Source: Ilyonectria destructans
Taxonomy: Eukaryota; Ascomycota; Sordariomycetes; Hypocreales; Nectriaceae
DNA length: 64,000 bases
Direction of reading: 5' to 3'
Assembly (NCBI GenBank): GCA_020740775.1
Contig: JAHEWK010000014.1
Coordinates: forward strand, 1,178,001 to 1,242,000
Both the position numbers and the translations under genes were made by a program. Below the pieces are notes generated by a model that saw only the letters and a list, made by a program, of their open reading frames with translations, was not told the DNA's origin and searched no databases. Each line of letters begins with the position of its first letter. The stretch's first letter is position 1. Positions 11,998 through 23,557 of this stretch are shown here, piece by piece.

Positions 11998-13332
11998 TTA
12001 CACCCAGTCCTTGGGATCCCTCAGCACTTCCACGAGACGCTGCTCGCGGCTCTTGGGTTCGGGCTCGTGCATGTACTTCCAGCTCGCCGTCAGGGGCAGG
12101 CTCATGAGGATGCTCTCGACGCGAGATCCGGGCGTGTTGAGACCAAAGGCGGTACCACGATCGTGGACCAAGTTGAACTCGACGTACTTGCCGCGGCGGA
12201 TCTGCTGCCAGTCCTTCTCCTCCTCAGTGTAGGGCATGTCCTTGCGCTTCTCGAGAATGGGGATGTATGAGGGCAGGAAGGACTTGAGGCAGTCCTGGAT
12301 GAAGGCAAAGGTGTTCTCCTGGTCGCGCTCGCTCTCGTCGAGGTCATCAAAGAAGATGCCACCGATGCCACGGCACTCACCTCGGTGCTTGTTGTAGAAG
12401 TACTCATCGCACCACTTCTTGAATCGAGGGTAGTACTCCTTGTCGTGGGAGTCGCAGGCATCCTTGAGAGTCTTGTGGAAGTGAATGGCATCCTCGTCAA
12501 AGAGGTAGGACGGGGTCAGATCGCTGCCGCCGCCGAACCACCAGGCCTGCGATGTGCCGTCGGGGTTGGCCGTCTCAAAGTATCGGTAGTTGAGGTGGAC
12601 GGTGGGGGCCATGGGGTTGTAAGGGTGGAGCACCATGCTCAGACCAGCGGCGAAGAAGTCGAGAGACTCGACATTGGGGTCGAGGGTCTTGTGGTTGGCA
12701 CGCATCTTCTCAATGGCAGGCTTGGGTAGGGAGCCGTAGACAACGCTGACACCGACACCAGCCTTCTCGAAGACCTTGCCCTCCTGGAGGACGCAGGTGA
12801 TGCCGCCGCCGCCATTGGGGCGCTCCCACTCATCCTTGCGGAACTTCATGCCATCGGCTTGCTCGAGGCCCTCAACGATCAACTTCTGTTGCTCCTTGAT
12901 AAACTTCTCCATGCGGAGGCGCATGGGCGACTCGGTGCCGACACCGGATTCACGCTTCTTCTGGGCATCTCGGTCGGCGAGACTGGCCGCGTCGAGGGCA
13001 ATGGTGTCATTTTCAGCCTGAATGGAAGATCCGTGAGCAATTGACCTTTATCCGACCTGGAGAAGGTAAAGAGAGCTCTGGCGGGGGCGAACAGAGCTTG
13101 TAAGGAGTCATACCATCTTGTAGGCCAGAGGGGCTGCGACGGCTACGGCAGCCGCGGCAAGCCACACAGGGAGAGGGTTGAAGGACGGAGCGCTCTTGGA
13201 GGAGCCGGAAGTGGTCGAACTCGACAACCAGCGCCTGGAAGGCTTCAATTGGGTCTGGGAGAGGCGTGTGAGGCGTGTAGAGGGAGACCCGAGATGCGCG
13301 GTAAGGCGCTGGGCATACCGGTTGGCAGCCAT
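11998..13332 (-). CDS. hem13: Coproporphyrinogen III oxidase (oxygen-dependent), mitochondrial form
   Basis: Two exons (13332-13114 and 13017-11998; 96-nt intron) encode 412 residues. The enzyme turns coproporphyrinogen III into protoporphyrinogen IX in haem synthesis. Recognisable blocks are [67 protein letters not shown] and [14 protein letters not shown], with the typical C-terminal LRDPKDWV. The N-terminus is Arg/Ser-rich without acidic residues, then carries a hydrophobic stretch ([16 protein letters not shown], about residues 54-70). That looks like a mitochondrial presequence plus a membrane or sorting segment, unlike the cytosolic yeast enzyme. The exon 1 frame stays open upstream to about 13743, but ATG 13332 starts the presequence. 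Confidence 0.95.
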
Positions 13333-14757
13333 TGCGACTAAATATCTGGGACGAGGACCGGCGGGACCGGGGAGTAGAGGCCGAGAGGCACAGGAACTGA
13401 CTGATCGTCGCAAGGTGGTGCTATGCGACGTGCATGAGGCCACTTGCGCAACCAGTTGGGGAGCGGTCAGGGCCGAATTGACTCGTGTGATGGTCAGAAT
13501 CGAATGTTCAGCAATTGGCTTTCCTGGCGCGGCACTTGGGACTGGGGATCTGGACCGCGCTGTCCTTGCCTGGGATGTCGGGCTTGCGCTGCTCGGACAA
13601 ATCGGCTGACGTCGGTCGTCGGTACATGGTACCTGGTACGTACCTCCCGGCTCTTGATGTCGTCCCCTCGGATTTTCTTTCTTTTGGTCAGCCGATTGTC
13701 CATGTGACATTTCCCGTGACCATGGCTGCCGACTTCGGGACACGGAGATACAGATATTGCGAGGACAGTATGAAAGCGAAGATAAAACTGTGAGGGGGGC
13801 GTCCTCGGTGACGCGCTTGGACAGGGACTTGATGCGTGTGCAGGCAAGCTATCCATCACTGCCCTTCCTCACAGGCTGGAGTGCTACTTGCCCCTGCCAT
13901 GTAAGCAAGCAAGCACGCAAGAGCCGGAGGAAACAGGCGAGGAGGCGGGATGGCTTGTGGTGGATGCTTCTAGAGAGCACGTTCTGCACCTTGCCGAGTA
14001 CGCAGAGGTTCACAAAGCCAACGTGTGTCACCTCCCATCGGACCAGTCCTGCTGACTGACTGGCTGCCTGTCCGACTGACTCACTTGGAAGAGAGGAGCT
14101 AGGAACTCGTTTCTGGGTAGGTACGGTACCTAGCTACGATGCCGCACATAGCTCATGTAGGTACCAGCTGAACGATGGAACAGCACCTACAGCCCGACCT
14201 CCCTCTCGTCGCAGAGGAGGACAGGCCCGTCGGCTTGATGCAGTTCACGGTCACGGGCCCTTGGGATGATACAGTGCGACGCCTGACTTGCTGCGACTTC
14301 CCCGCCATAATCACCTGGCTGGCCTGCAGCTGGCCCTGAGCGCCTCTTGTGATTCATTGCACAGGGCGGCGCTAGTTCATATAAAGACTAGCGCAACAGC
14401 CCCGCGCCTGCCTTGCCCTGTCACTGTCTCGTCTGCCTGCTGCTCACAGTGCCTCCAGCGCCCTCCGCCTCCGCTGCCTCCGCCCACTGCCCGCCACTCG
14501 TAGGCAGGTGCCTCGCTCGCCGACCGCTCATCTGTGCCGTCGGGTGCCACCTTCTGACTGTTCCGGCCGTTCTCCTGCTCCTGACGCAAACTGATCGCAA
14601 CCTAATCCGTTTCTCATCTTCCATCTCCATCTCCATCTCCGCAAACCATTTCTCCCAAAACATCCCCAAAGCAACATCCACAAACTCCCTCTCTCGAGTC
14701 CTCGCATCCCGTATCTTGCCTTCGCTCCTATCAGTAATCACACCTCCCACCGCCAAT
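13333..14757. other. Divergent promoter region of hem13 and atg8
   Basis: A 1.4-kb spacer between the two start codons. It contains one TGACTCA (14077-14083), a match to the Cpc1/Gcn4 site, and a CT-rich leader with CCATCT repeats at about 14617-14640 just ahead of atg8. No gene recognised. Confidence 0.45.
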
Positions 14758-15382
14758 ATGCGCAGCAAGTTCAAGGACGAGCACCCCTTCGAGAAGCGCA
14801 AGGCCGAGGCCGAACGTATCCGACAGAAGTACGCGGACCGCATTCCCGTGAGTATTTTTCTCTCGCCTTCATTTCCTCTCAGCTCGTCCATCGTCTCTTG
14901 CTTCGCGACGGCGGGCAAGCAGTCAGCAACCAGCAAACGCAGCGAGCGAGAGGTACCTTGGCGGGGTGACCGCCTTACTCTCTCGCCCATGCTGCCAGCC
15001 TTCTTGCCCACCAACCTCAGCCAAATGGGCTTCCTGCTAACAACGATATTTCAATAGGTCATCTGCGAGAAGGTCGAGAAGAGCGACATTGCTACGATCG
15101 ACAAGAAGAAGTACCTGGTTCCCGCCGACCTGACTGTCGGCCAGTTCGTCTACGTCATCCGCAAGCGAATTAAGCTCTCCCCCGAGAAGGCCATCTTCAT
15201 CTTCGTTGATGAGGTCCTCCCCCCGACCGCCGCCCTCATGAGCAGCATCTACGAAGAGCACAAGGACGAGGATGGGTACGTTGCTCCCTCCGCGCCATCG
15301 AGGCTCGAATCACATTGCTAACTGGTTTCGCAGCTTCCTCTACATCACCTACTCCGGCGAGAACACCTTCGGTACCGCTTGA
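14758..15382 (+). CDS. atg8: Autophagy ubiquitin-like modifier Atg8
   Basis: Three exons (14758-14847, 15058-15275, 15334-15382) encode 118 residues, the usual Atg8 length. It starts [20 protein letters not shown] (two N-terminal helices), then has the ubiquitin fold with [20 protein letters not shown] and [19 protein letters not shown]. The end is GENTFGTA: Gly116 is the residue exposed by Atg4 cleavage and joined to phosphatidylethanolamine on phagophore membranes. The first intron, 210 nt, is longer than most in the window and follows GTGAGT. The tail after Gly116 is only two residues. Confidence 0.98.
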
Positions 15383-15999
15383 GTGATGTGTATTTGATCA
15401 GTCATCCATTCCATGTTGCGAATGATGCGGGCGTTATGGTCGTACGTGGGGGAATCTATTTGTTGGAGGGCACTGGCACTTTTTGATGTTACGGTAATTT
15501 CGAACCGTGAGGCTTTGGAATGGAATAGAATCTTGCACTATTCTCTGCGATGGGCAAGCTCCATTCTTGGCTTGCCTGGAACTGGACCTGGGGGCGCCTT
15601 TGCGTGCGTGATAAAGGATCGTTGCCAGGCGGACAAGCTTCATTGGATCTTACGCGAGAAGACTTGGTTCTGGTGATTTTAGTGATGGTTTCCCTAGAAT
15701 GCACCCTTTTCAAACTTGACGATTCGTCGCATTTTGTCTCGCAGATGCAAATCATTGGCTTTAACTCTGCAACAATGGCATGGATGGGTTAGGATTATGG
15801 TTCATTTTTGTTCAGAGGATGGGATAGTCAAAATCGAACCGTCTCTTAACTTATCGAAGGAAGTACAACAACTATGTTACCCTACTATGCACTGTTCCTG
15901 CACCCACCCCTCTTGGGATCTGGTAGGACCTGTAAAAGTGGCCATGTGAGACGAAGGCGTTTGATACATTTCCGTGGGCTGACAACGGATATGCAGCCG
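15383..15999. other. Spacer, nothing recognised
   Basis: 3' flank of atg8. Short open frames on both strands have no family resemblance. Confidence 0.4.
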
Positions 16000-16278
16000 C
16001 TATTTGCCAGATTGGATGCCATTCTTAGGCAGTTGCGAAAGTGACGATGAAGCCTTCTGAGTACAGGACGAGCATTGCAACCTGACAAGAGACTGTACCT
16101 GTAGCGTTGTTTGAGGGATGTGAACCGTGGAAGATGGACAGGACACCCCTCGGTACTGCTGGCATCGTATATCCTGAGTGTGATAGATGAAGATCTTCCC
16201 ACAGCAGAGGGGGCGTAGGCCGCAGAGAGCGGCTGCCATCATTAGAACACACATGGTGAGTGTAGTACGCTTTGGCAA
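16000..16278 (-). CDS. Possible small secreted cysteine-rich protein
   Basis: An open frame of 92 residues. The N-terminus (two basic residues, then LTMCVLMMAAALCGL) looks like a signal peptide. The body has scattered cysteines (IRCQQY, VSCPSS, LQCSSC). There is no homology I recognise, and an intron could be present: GTACAG..TTGTCAG lies in the second half. The spacer on both sides has no better gene. Small cysteine-rich secreted proteins are common in fungi, but a chance frame of this size is also common, so this is a weak call. Confidence 0.3.
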   Translation of the reverse strand: MPKRTTLTMCVLMMAAALCGLRPLCCGKIFIYHTQDIRCQQYRGVSCPSSTVHIPQTTLQVQSLVRLQCSSCTQKASSSLSQLPKNGIQSGK

Positions 16279-16555
16279 GAAGTGTTGTGATTTGGTGAAA
16301 TGTGGACGAGTGAGTGAGTGAGATATGATGGAAAGATGATTTGAGATCTCCTATGCAGAGGGTCCTGAATAAATAGACGAGGGAAAGAAGGTAGCAGGAT
16401 TAGTTAGCTGTGAACTATGTTTGATACTATGTTTGTCGTGAAGCGTTTGCGAAGTTCTGTCTTGAATTCTTTCAATCCACGACCATGCATAAGTGAATGA
16501 AGGTTGAAGTCCAACCAGTTCAACAGGCAGCATAGAAACATCCAGTCTAAACTGA

Positions 16556-17774
16556 TCACTTTTTGAAAGCCATAACAGCGTACCGGAAGCTTCCGTTGGC
16601 GTATCCCCGTCTCATGGCCCGGAACGACTGCAGAAAGGCAATGCCATCGCGGCCTTGGGCGAAAGCGAACGCCCACAGTGAGGGGTTTTGTACGAGTGAC
16701 CATGTAATGTCCCTGAGTTTTGTAAGCGTTTGACCCGATAACGTCTAGGGCATCTGACTTGCCATGTTTTCCGGACTTCCTGGCTGATATCTTTCGGCTC
16801 CGCGAACACCTGGAGTCCGGCTTGGGTAGCTAAATCTACATAACCCCGTTGCGTACAAAGAGGAGGCAGAAGCATGCCATCTATGTTTGGTTAGTATGCA
16901 TATTTGTGTGTAGTCATCAAAGCTCTTGCCTTCGATTGGTTTGATGTCGTTGACAAAAGTTGTCTCGTCTATGTTCTCGGCCTTGAACCAGTCCGCCAGT
17001 ACTAGTTTTCCTCCTGGGTTCAAGACCCTCTTTGCATTCTCAAAGAATAAGGGTTTGTTGGGAAAGTGACTCAGAGCCTCGCTGATCCAAACGGTGCCAA
17101 ACGTGCCCTCTTGCCCGACAAAGAAGTCTGCCATCTTCTCTGCGTCTAGCTCAAGGAAGCGGACCTTACCGGAACCAAGTTGGATGAAGCCATCGGCATC
17201 TGGGATTCCGGGAGCTTCGGAGGACGTCGACTCAGCGGCGTTCTGGCTCTCGCCTTCTGCGGCGGCCTTGGTGAGTCGGTTGGCAATTTCGACTTGCTTG
17301 GAAGATATGGTGATGCCAGTCACGGTGCATCCATACTTGGAGGCGAGATGCCGAGACGTGCCACCGACGCCACATCCAACATCAAGGACGGCGCCGTTGG
17401 CAGGGCATTTCGAGACATCGAGGAGGAGTTGGATGAGGTTAGTCTGGGCCTCCTCCTTTGTGATAATCGCCTGGGACTCTTCGGTTGGCCAGTAGCCGTG
17501 GTGGATATGCTCGCCCCTGATGACCCAAGGAGATGGTCAGTCAGCAGGATGCTACAGACTACAGGTTGATTCACAAGGATTTCATTGCTAAAGCGGAAAG
17601 AGTGTGATGCTTTGAATGTACGCACCACAGACTGAGGTAGTAGTCACTGGCAAGATCATAGTGGAGCTTGATTCTATCTTTGAGAGCCTGCATAGTTGAG
17701 TGGGCCATTCCAAGTGGAGTGTCATATTGCTTGGCTAGGTCCGTCGAGGCCATTGAAGTTGTAGCAGTCGTCAT
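16556..17774 (-). CDS. SAM-dependent class I methyltransferase (UbiE/tocopherol-methyltransferase-like)
   Basis: Four exons (17774-17626, 17516-16930, 16880-16763, 16712-16556) encode 336 residues. The N-terminal part has KLHYDLASDYYLSLWGEHI followed by HHGYWPTEES, typical of the gamma-tocopherol/sterol C-methyltransferase-like group. Motif I is VLDVGCGVGGTSRHLA, followed by CTVTGITISSKQVEIA, then the acidic loop FLELDAEKM, ISEALSHFPNK and the motif-III region LNPGGKLVLADWF. The C-terminal block DGMLLPPLCTQRGYVDLA with KTWDITWSLVQNPSLWAFA and RYAVMAFKK matches fungal members whose substrates are mostly unknown. Intron 1 is GT-AG (109 nt, GTGCGT). Introns 2 and 3 (49 and 50 nt) begin with GC, the only donors that keep the conserved frame. 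Substrate cannot be named. It lies head-to-head with the broken LaeA-like gene. Confidence 0.85.
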
Positions 17775-18280
17775 TGCGAGTGGTACTTGGACAGAATTAA
17801 TAAGGCAAAAGACAAATGTGCACAGCCTCGTTCGGTTTGGAATTGAGAGGAGGGGATGGTCAGGGATTTCGACGCCCTTTGGAATGTCAACGTGGACCAG
17901 AAGCGTGGCAAAGAGATGGTTGTGGTTGAGATGGCGGGGAACATGGAGGCGGCTTACCCCGTGACGTCGCACCCAGCTACGTACCTTAGGTAGTCATCCA
18001 CGAAACTCAGGCAACCCGCGTCCTGGCCCGGTTAATCAGCAACGCCGCTCTTCTTCAGGCTATCCGCGCATTGTCAGAGTCGCAGACGCAAGCGTTCAAG
18101 TGATCGGCGGTCATGTCCAATCAGGCTCATCCATGATGATGACTGCGGTTCCCGCCACCTCCACCACCCTCGACGGGCCGTCCCGAATGACCTCTTCAAC
18201 GCTCTGTGTGGTTTCTTCGTAAATAAAATTGATACAGCGTTCGGACAGGGTTCGGGTTGCATTTATGAGGGGTAGAACGC
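17775..18280. other. Spacer between divergent methyltransferase loci
   Basis: Promoter region of the methyltransferase at 16.6-17.8 kb. No further feature seen. Confidence 0.4.
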
Positions 18281-18289
18281 GTGTTCGAA

Positions 18290-19695
18290 ATGGAAATTCT
18301 CTCAAGCAACGAAGAATCTAGCATTGTTGTGGATGAAGAGTCGTGGAAATGGCTGAACTTGATCCCGTTTTTCTCGCCGATGAGGAGGTTGGGTCTCTTA
18401 CTATGTCAGGTTATGTTGCCGGCTAACCAGTATCAAGGTCGTCAACGATACCGACTCGTCGCATCATCGACCCAGAGCATATCGAGCTCCATCGTTGAGT
18501 ATCGCAAAGAGAATGGTCGAACGTATCGTGCGTACAAGGATGGGAGTAAGTGATCTTTCTGACACTGAAATGAGCCAGTATTAACTCCGATAGAATACAA
18601 CCTTCTCAACGACGAGGTCGAGAACGAGAGACTAGGTAAGTAGGCACGACACAATCCGAGATGTCTTCAAGCTCACTCGGTCAGACCTGCAGCACCACCT
18701 GTTTCTTTTGACCTTTGGACACAGGCTGGGCCTGGGCCCCCCCGAACGAGCCGGGCTCCAGCGTCAAGTGAGTCTTCGACATTGGCACCGGCACCGGCAT
18801 TTGGACCATGGACTTTGGCGATGAGCACCCGGAGGCTGAGGTATTGGAACGCTGCAACTTGGCTTCGTTGTGGGGTGCTAATGAGAGCCATAGGTGACTG
18901 GTGTTGATATTTCTCCATTTCAGCCCAACTTGTAAGATTCCGGTTCGGTTTGATGGATCACCACATTGACTGACGTCGCAAAGTGTCCCGATCAACGTCC
19001 GGTTCATCATCGACGACATTGACGAAGAATGGAACTATTCCGAGCCTTTTGACTACATCCACAGTAGGATGATGAATTTCAGCTTCCAGGACTGGACCTT
19101 GTATTTTCGCAAGATCTTTGAGTAAGTCGGCAGAGGATGAGACCATGAATTACTGTGCAGTCGTCGAGTATACTAAATTGATTAGCAATCTCACCCCGGA
19201 CGGGTACGTCGAGGTCCAAGAGATCGGCGCCGATATCACCTCCGACGACGGCCCCCTCACGGAGCAGCACGCGCTGTACAAATGGTCCCGGCTCCTCAAA
19301 GACGCATCCGTCAAGCTCGGCCGGCACTTCATGGCCTTCGAAATCATGAGCGAGTGCATGGCCGACGTCGGCTTCACGGACATGGCGGACCGCCGCTTCA
19401 AGTGGCCGACCAACCGCTGGCCGCGGGACAAGAGGCACAAGGAGCTGGCCGCGTGGAACAACGAGAACAGCAGCGTGGCGCTCGAGTCGGTCACCCCGGC
19501 ACCGTTCACGAGGGCGCACGGGTGGATGCGCGAGGAGGTGACGGTGATGCTGGCGGATGTGAGGAAGAACCTAAACGACGCGGACATCCACGCCCACTGG
19601 CCCATGTATGCGATATCCGAGCTTGATTTTGGAGGGTTCTACGGGCTAATTCTCGTTGCAGTTGTTCGATCTATGGGAGGAAGCCGGAAGAGTGA
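18290..19695 (+). pseudogene. LaeA-like (TAM-domain) methyltransferase, disrupted
   Basis: The conserved fungal LaeA-like architecture is readable in order. It has SISSSIVEYRKENGRTYRAY, then NDEVENERLDLQHHLFLLTF, the SAM motif FDIGTGTGIWTMDFGDEHP, VTGVDISPFQPN, NVRFIIDDIDEEW, HSRMMNFSFQDWTLYFRKIF, LTPDGYVEVQEI, and a C-terminus that after a 56-nt intron ends IYGRKPEE. Introns are recognisable at 18546-18593, 18636-18684, 19606-19661 and between 18841 and 19190. Two lesions stop a normal product. A run of seven C (18737-18743) is one base too long to keep the frame into the SAM motif. A TGA at 18769-18771 sits directly before that motif in its own frame. No intron I can draw removes both. Family members act in the nucleus and LaeA itself controls secondary metabolism. 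The start is uncertain. Confidence 0.75.
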
Positions 19696-21116
19696 GCACA
19701 AGACGCAGATGATGTGACAAAAAACGACCGTCTCCTGCGAGACGTATGGGGACCCATATCCTTTGCGGTGTGGCACGCCGCGACTAGGCTGGTTGTGGCT
19801 TGCGAGCGCAGCTGTACCCCGTAGAGCCATCCACCTTACTCCGTACGTACTATGGCGTTGATGAAGTAGCAATGACGTTTTGTTTGCTACGAGTCGGGGT
19901 GAACAACATGTTCTTTACTTGAGGGCATGTACCAATACGCAGTCCGGAGTACGGAGCCTGTATGGTCTCAAGCGCGAGGGGAGAAGGCGACTTCGTTTCG
20001 AGGAGGCGCCCCCGTCACCAGCAGCCTGGTTCTTGGTGCCTCTGGGCTTGGATTTGATCTAGACGAGCATCTGTATCCGTAGTCTGCGAAGGGCTGCCCT
20101 TCAGCCACGTCACCGTGGTCCATGTGCTCTGGCCTCCTCTGAGCGTCATCTCTCAGGGTCTAGGCTCGTCAGTGGCGGCAGGGAGAAACTAACGCATTAG
20201 CGTGTGAGACCCTGATTCCTGCTCGTCGCGGGCCTCTTGTACATATCGGATCGCAGTCAAGATAAACTCTTTGCTAAGCACCCAACAGCGCGTTAGAAGC
20301 AGCTGGGCCGGTAATTTGATTATTCATTAGCCTGCGTCCGTACCTGCACCTAGTGTATCGCTGGATCTACGTCTCTAGACCGCAGTAGGTATCGATTTTC
20401 TTGCCCGTGTGGATGGGATAGCGTTGGGGAGACACATGACTTGAGGCGCAAAGAGAGTCGGTAAGAGGGAGTGGGCGTTAGTGAAGAGGGATGAGAGTAC
20501 AGAGATGAGTGAAGAGAGAGGACAGAAAACAGAGAATATCGTTGGTCGAGGTGATGGACTCGGGCCGGATACTCTGTCAGACCTAGTTACTCCTGCTCGT
20601 ATCTGAACCGCTCACTCTCATCCCCTCGGCCAACGACACCCGAGAATACGAAGAGATGCAAACTTCGGGGACCTCCCACAAGGGCCAAAACGTTTAGCTT
20701 TGAAGCGGTGATTATTCGCGCAGGCGCCACCTCCTTTGTTGGAGCCACGCACATGTTTAGTGGAAATTCTAGAGCCTCCCAGCCCGTCTGGGGCATTGGC
20801 GAGGCCAGCTGAGAAAGAAGCGTCGGGGAGGCGTTTTTAGAACGCTGGGAGCTGAAGCTTAGCCCTGGAAGTGCGGCCTATGAAAGGCGCAAACATGGGC
20901 TTCGTACATGCGAGGGGGACTAGGGCTGATCTTGGGTCTAATCAAGGAGAAAAGGGTTGTTTCGATCATGGGAATTGCAACTTTAAAATATATAGCCCGT
21001 TGTTGGCTATGATGACACCAGACGACCGTTGATCATTGCCTCTTCGCTCCGCATTGCCAAGCAAGCAAGCGTCTTCCCCAGATCTGGCCGCTGGTTTCCA
21101 GGAACCGTCGCCCAGC
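19696..21116. other. Spacer with TATA-like element before the secreted Thr-rich gene
   Basis: No gene recognised. Contains a TACTCCGTA word (19838-19846) and a related GTCCGGAGTACGGAG nearby at about 19942. AAAATATATAG at about 20985-20996, some 120 bases before the start codon at 21117, is a candidate TATA box. Confidence 0.4.
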
Positions 21117-23014
21117 ATGTCGGTTAAGCTCCTCATCGGGGCCGTCCTCTTGAACCTTGGGCTCGTTCTCGCCCACCCCTACGGATACGGATACAACGTC
21201 TGCTACGACCATCCCTACAAAGAGCTGCTGCCTCTGTCCCATTACCCGCCTGCACAGTCGTACTGCGCGGTGAAATGTAATTAGATGCCGAGGGAGAGTG
21301 GGAATCGTGGTGCTTTGGTTGACGGTTGTGTAGATCCCAAGCCGCCTTGTACTTCCACGAAACATGTAACGGCCAAGACGACAAAGATAATCACTCGCCA
21401 TGCCACTCAAAAGGCCACGGTAACGACTGGATACTCGACGGACCTTGTCCACACTGCGACCACTGCATCGTATATTTATACGACGACCGTTGTTGAGACT
21501 TCCACCACTACTACCTCGGTAGGTTTTTGGATACAAGTAGCCTATCACCGCTAACATGTTGGTGTCCACAGACCGCAACGACCTACACGGCGACTTCCGT
21601 CGAGACCGTTTACACCAACTCACGATACCCCGTCGAGTACACGAAGACCTTTACCGAGTACACGGTCACCGGGACAGACGTCGAGTAAGCGCTTCACGAA
21701 AACAATGGTTCGGAGGAACGACTAACAAGACGCAGCACGGTCACAGTCGCGACTCTCCCGACTACCGTCATCACAGGCACGACCATAACTACGTCGACGA
21801 TTAAGACCACGACGACGGTGTCTTCCGGAACGAAGACGGTGACGACCAATGTCGACCACGGCCTGAGAAAGCGTACGGCGGCTCCCGAGGAGACCAACGA
21901 GCCTACGAGTGGTCCTTGCCGACGTGGATACCCTCCTCCTCCCGAGCCGTCGGATTTGTTCAAGAAGCTGAAGCGCCTCCAGCCTAACAAGATTGAGACA
22001 GCTTGCTCGGTAAGTTCTTGTCGGGCTCCTCCTTGGCCTCTTGGTCACGGCAAAGAGAACGACAATAAGAAGCCAAGGCTAACTAACGTTTTTATATAAA
22101 TTTAGTGCCTAAAGCTGCACCCTACGTGCAAAACAGTTACGTCGACGCGAACATCCACCGCGACGTCATACACTACGGTCACGACTGTCAAGACCCAGTC
22201 CGTTGGTGGAGTGAAGACAGTTGGTGACGTTTCCACGGAGCTCATCACTACCGATACCGTAAGTGCTCAATCATCCATTGTGCCTTTCGACCACGTCTGT
22301 GCTAATATTTCTCTCAGACGACTACGACTTCAGTTGGGTACACAACCACCAAAGAACTGTTGCAAATCGACACCACCTCTATTGAATACGTCTCGACGGT
22401 ATCCACGGACACTACGACCACTCTACCGACCAACACCGTAACGAGCACATCCGTCACGGCGTATTCTACAACTAACATCGTGACCACCACCACTTTCACC
22501 ACCACGTCGACGGCTAGCCAAACAGTCCCCGTCACCACGACCACTGTGGTCGTCGACTTCCATTATTCGCTCGTCTACGGCCCGGCGGACGGATGTGCCT
22601 ATTCTCCAGAGTAAGCTACGCCCCGTGCCCATGCCTCTTCGTGCTGGCCTGTGGTCAACCGGCGAAGGCGGAGCAAGCTAACCATTCTCGTAGCACTTGG
22701 ATCGACCAAACCAGTTCGAACATGCCCAACGGAGCCACCCAAGCCGACCGCGTCGCCTTCTGCGCCGCGTGGTGCGATACCGTAGCCAACTGCAAAACGT
22801 TTGGTATGAACGACTTCCCGCCGTGCGGGCCAAACGGGGACTACGTCTACTGCCTTGCCTCGGCGAATACCTGGGGAGGCACTAGCAAGCTGCAGTGCGG
22901 CATTGGCACGGCTTGGAACGGGTGTTCTATATACCAGGATGGTACGGTGTATCAGTATGTTGTTTCCCTTCTGAACGTGTGTAGAGATTGCTGACGATGG
23001 GTAGACGAGTTTGA
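21117..23014 (+). CDS. Secreted Thr-rich (mucin-like) protein with C-terminal Cys-rich domain
   Basis: Eight exons (21117-21276, 21334-21518, 21572-21684, 21736-22009, 22106-22258, 22318-22610, 22694-22954, 23005-23014) encode about 482 residues, all with standard GT-AG borders. Residues 1-20 (MSVKLLIGAVLLNLGLVLAH) are a signal peptide. Two long Thr/Ser/Val segments (for example TTTTLPTNTVTSTSVTAYST) are typical O-glycosylated stalks. Between them lie a dibasic LRKR Kex2-like site and a proline patch with KKLKRLQPNKIETACSCLKL. The last about 100 residues have eight or more cysteines (VAFCAAWCDTVANCKTFGMN, VYCLAS, LQCGIGTAWNGCSIY), a pattern like fungal PAN/apple modules. No GPI signal is seen. 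Likely a cell-wall-associated or secreted adhesive protein; function unknown. Confidence 0.75.
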
Positions 23015-23557
23015 TTCGAGAATGTAGGGTGAATTGGGGGGGGGGGGGGGATGATTTCTAGTTAAGACTGGGTACTCAGCTAGAGGTTTGGATTGGGGGC
23101 AAAATGTGCGATTGAGAGAATGAGTCGGCGACAATTAGATGGAGGTAGGGAAGCAGCCAGGAATTGAAAGTTACCGCCCGGGCCTAGCGCTTGTTGGTCA
23201 TCGGAGGCTATAATTCTAGTACATTTATTCGACGACGGCGTTTCCCAGAACCCAATGTTCCGTCTGTTTGTCGTGCGGGAGCATAAAGCATGGTTCTCCG
23301 AGTAGTTTAGCTTGAGACTTGTCCTGGGTTGGTGTCTCTACCTCTCCGTTCGTTTGTCCTAATCCCCATTGACACCAAGACAGGCAACGCAATGGGATTT
23401 ATAGACGGCTCAAATAGAATCAATAGCCAGCCATAAACAATCCGCCGGGGGGTAGGATAGTGTATGAATCTAATAATAATAACACGACTTTCTCAAACTC
23501 AAATATGTACATGAATAAAGGTAGAATGTTATTTGCGCTTCATATGCTCATAGCTCT
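23015..23557. other. Spacer with long G run
   Basis: Contains a run of about 14 G near 23037-23051 and an AT-rich part at 23470-23530. No gene seen. Confidence 0.4.

Noticed and set aside
14077..14083. TGACTCA in the hem13/atg8 spacer as a Cpc1 site
   Set aside because: Seven-base match about 680-740 bases from both start codons; no functional reason strong enough to annotate it separately.
18767..18840. Reading AA/GTGAGT as a splice donor to rescue the LaeA-like gene
   Set aside because: An intron from this donor would delete the SAM motif, which is intact, and would not correct the C7 frameshift.
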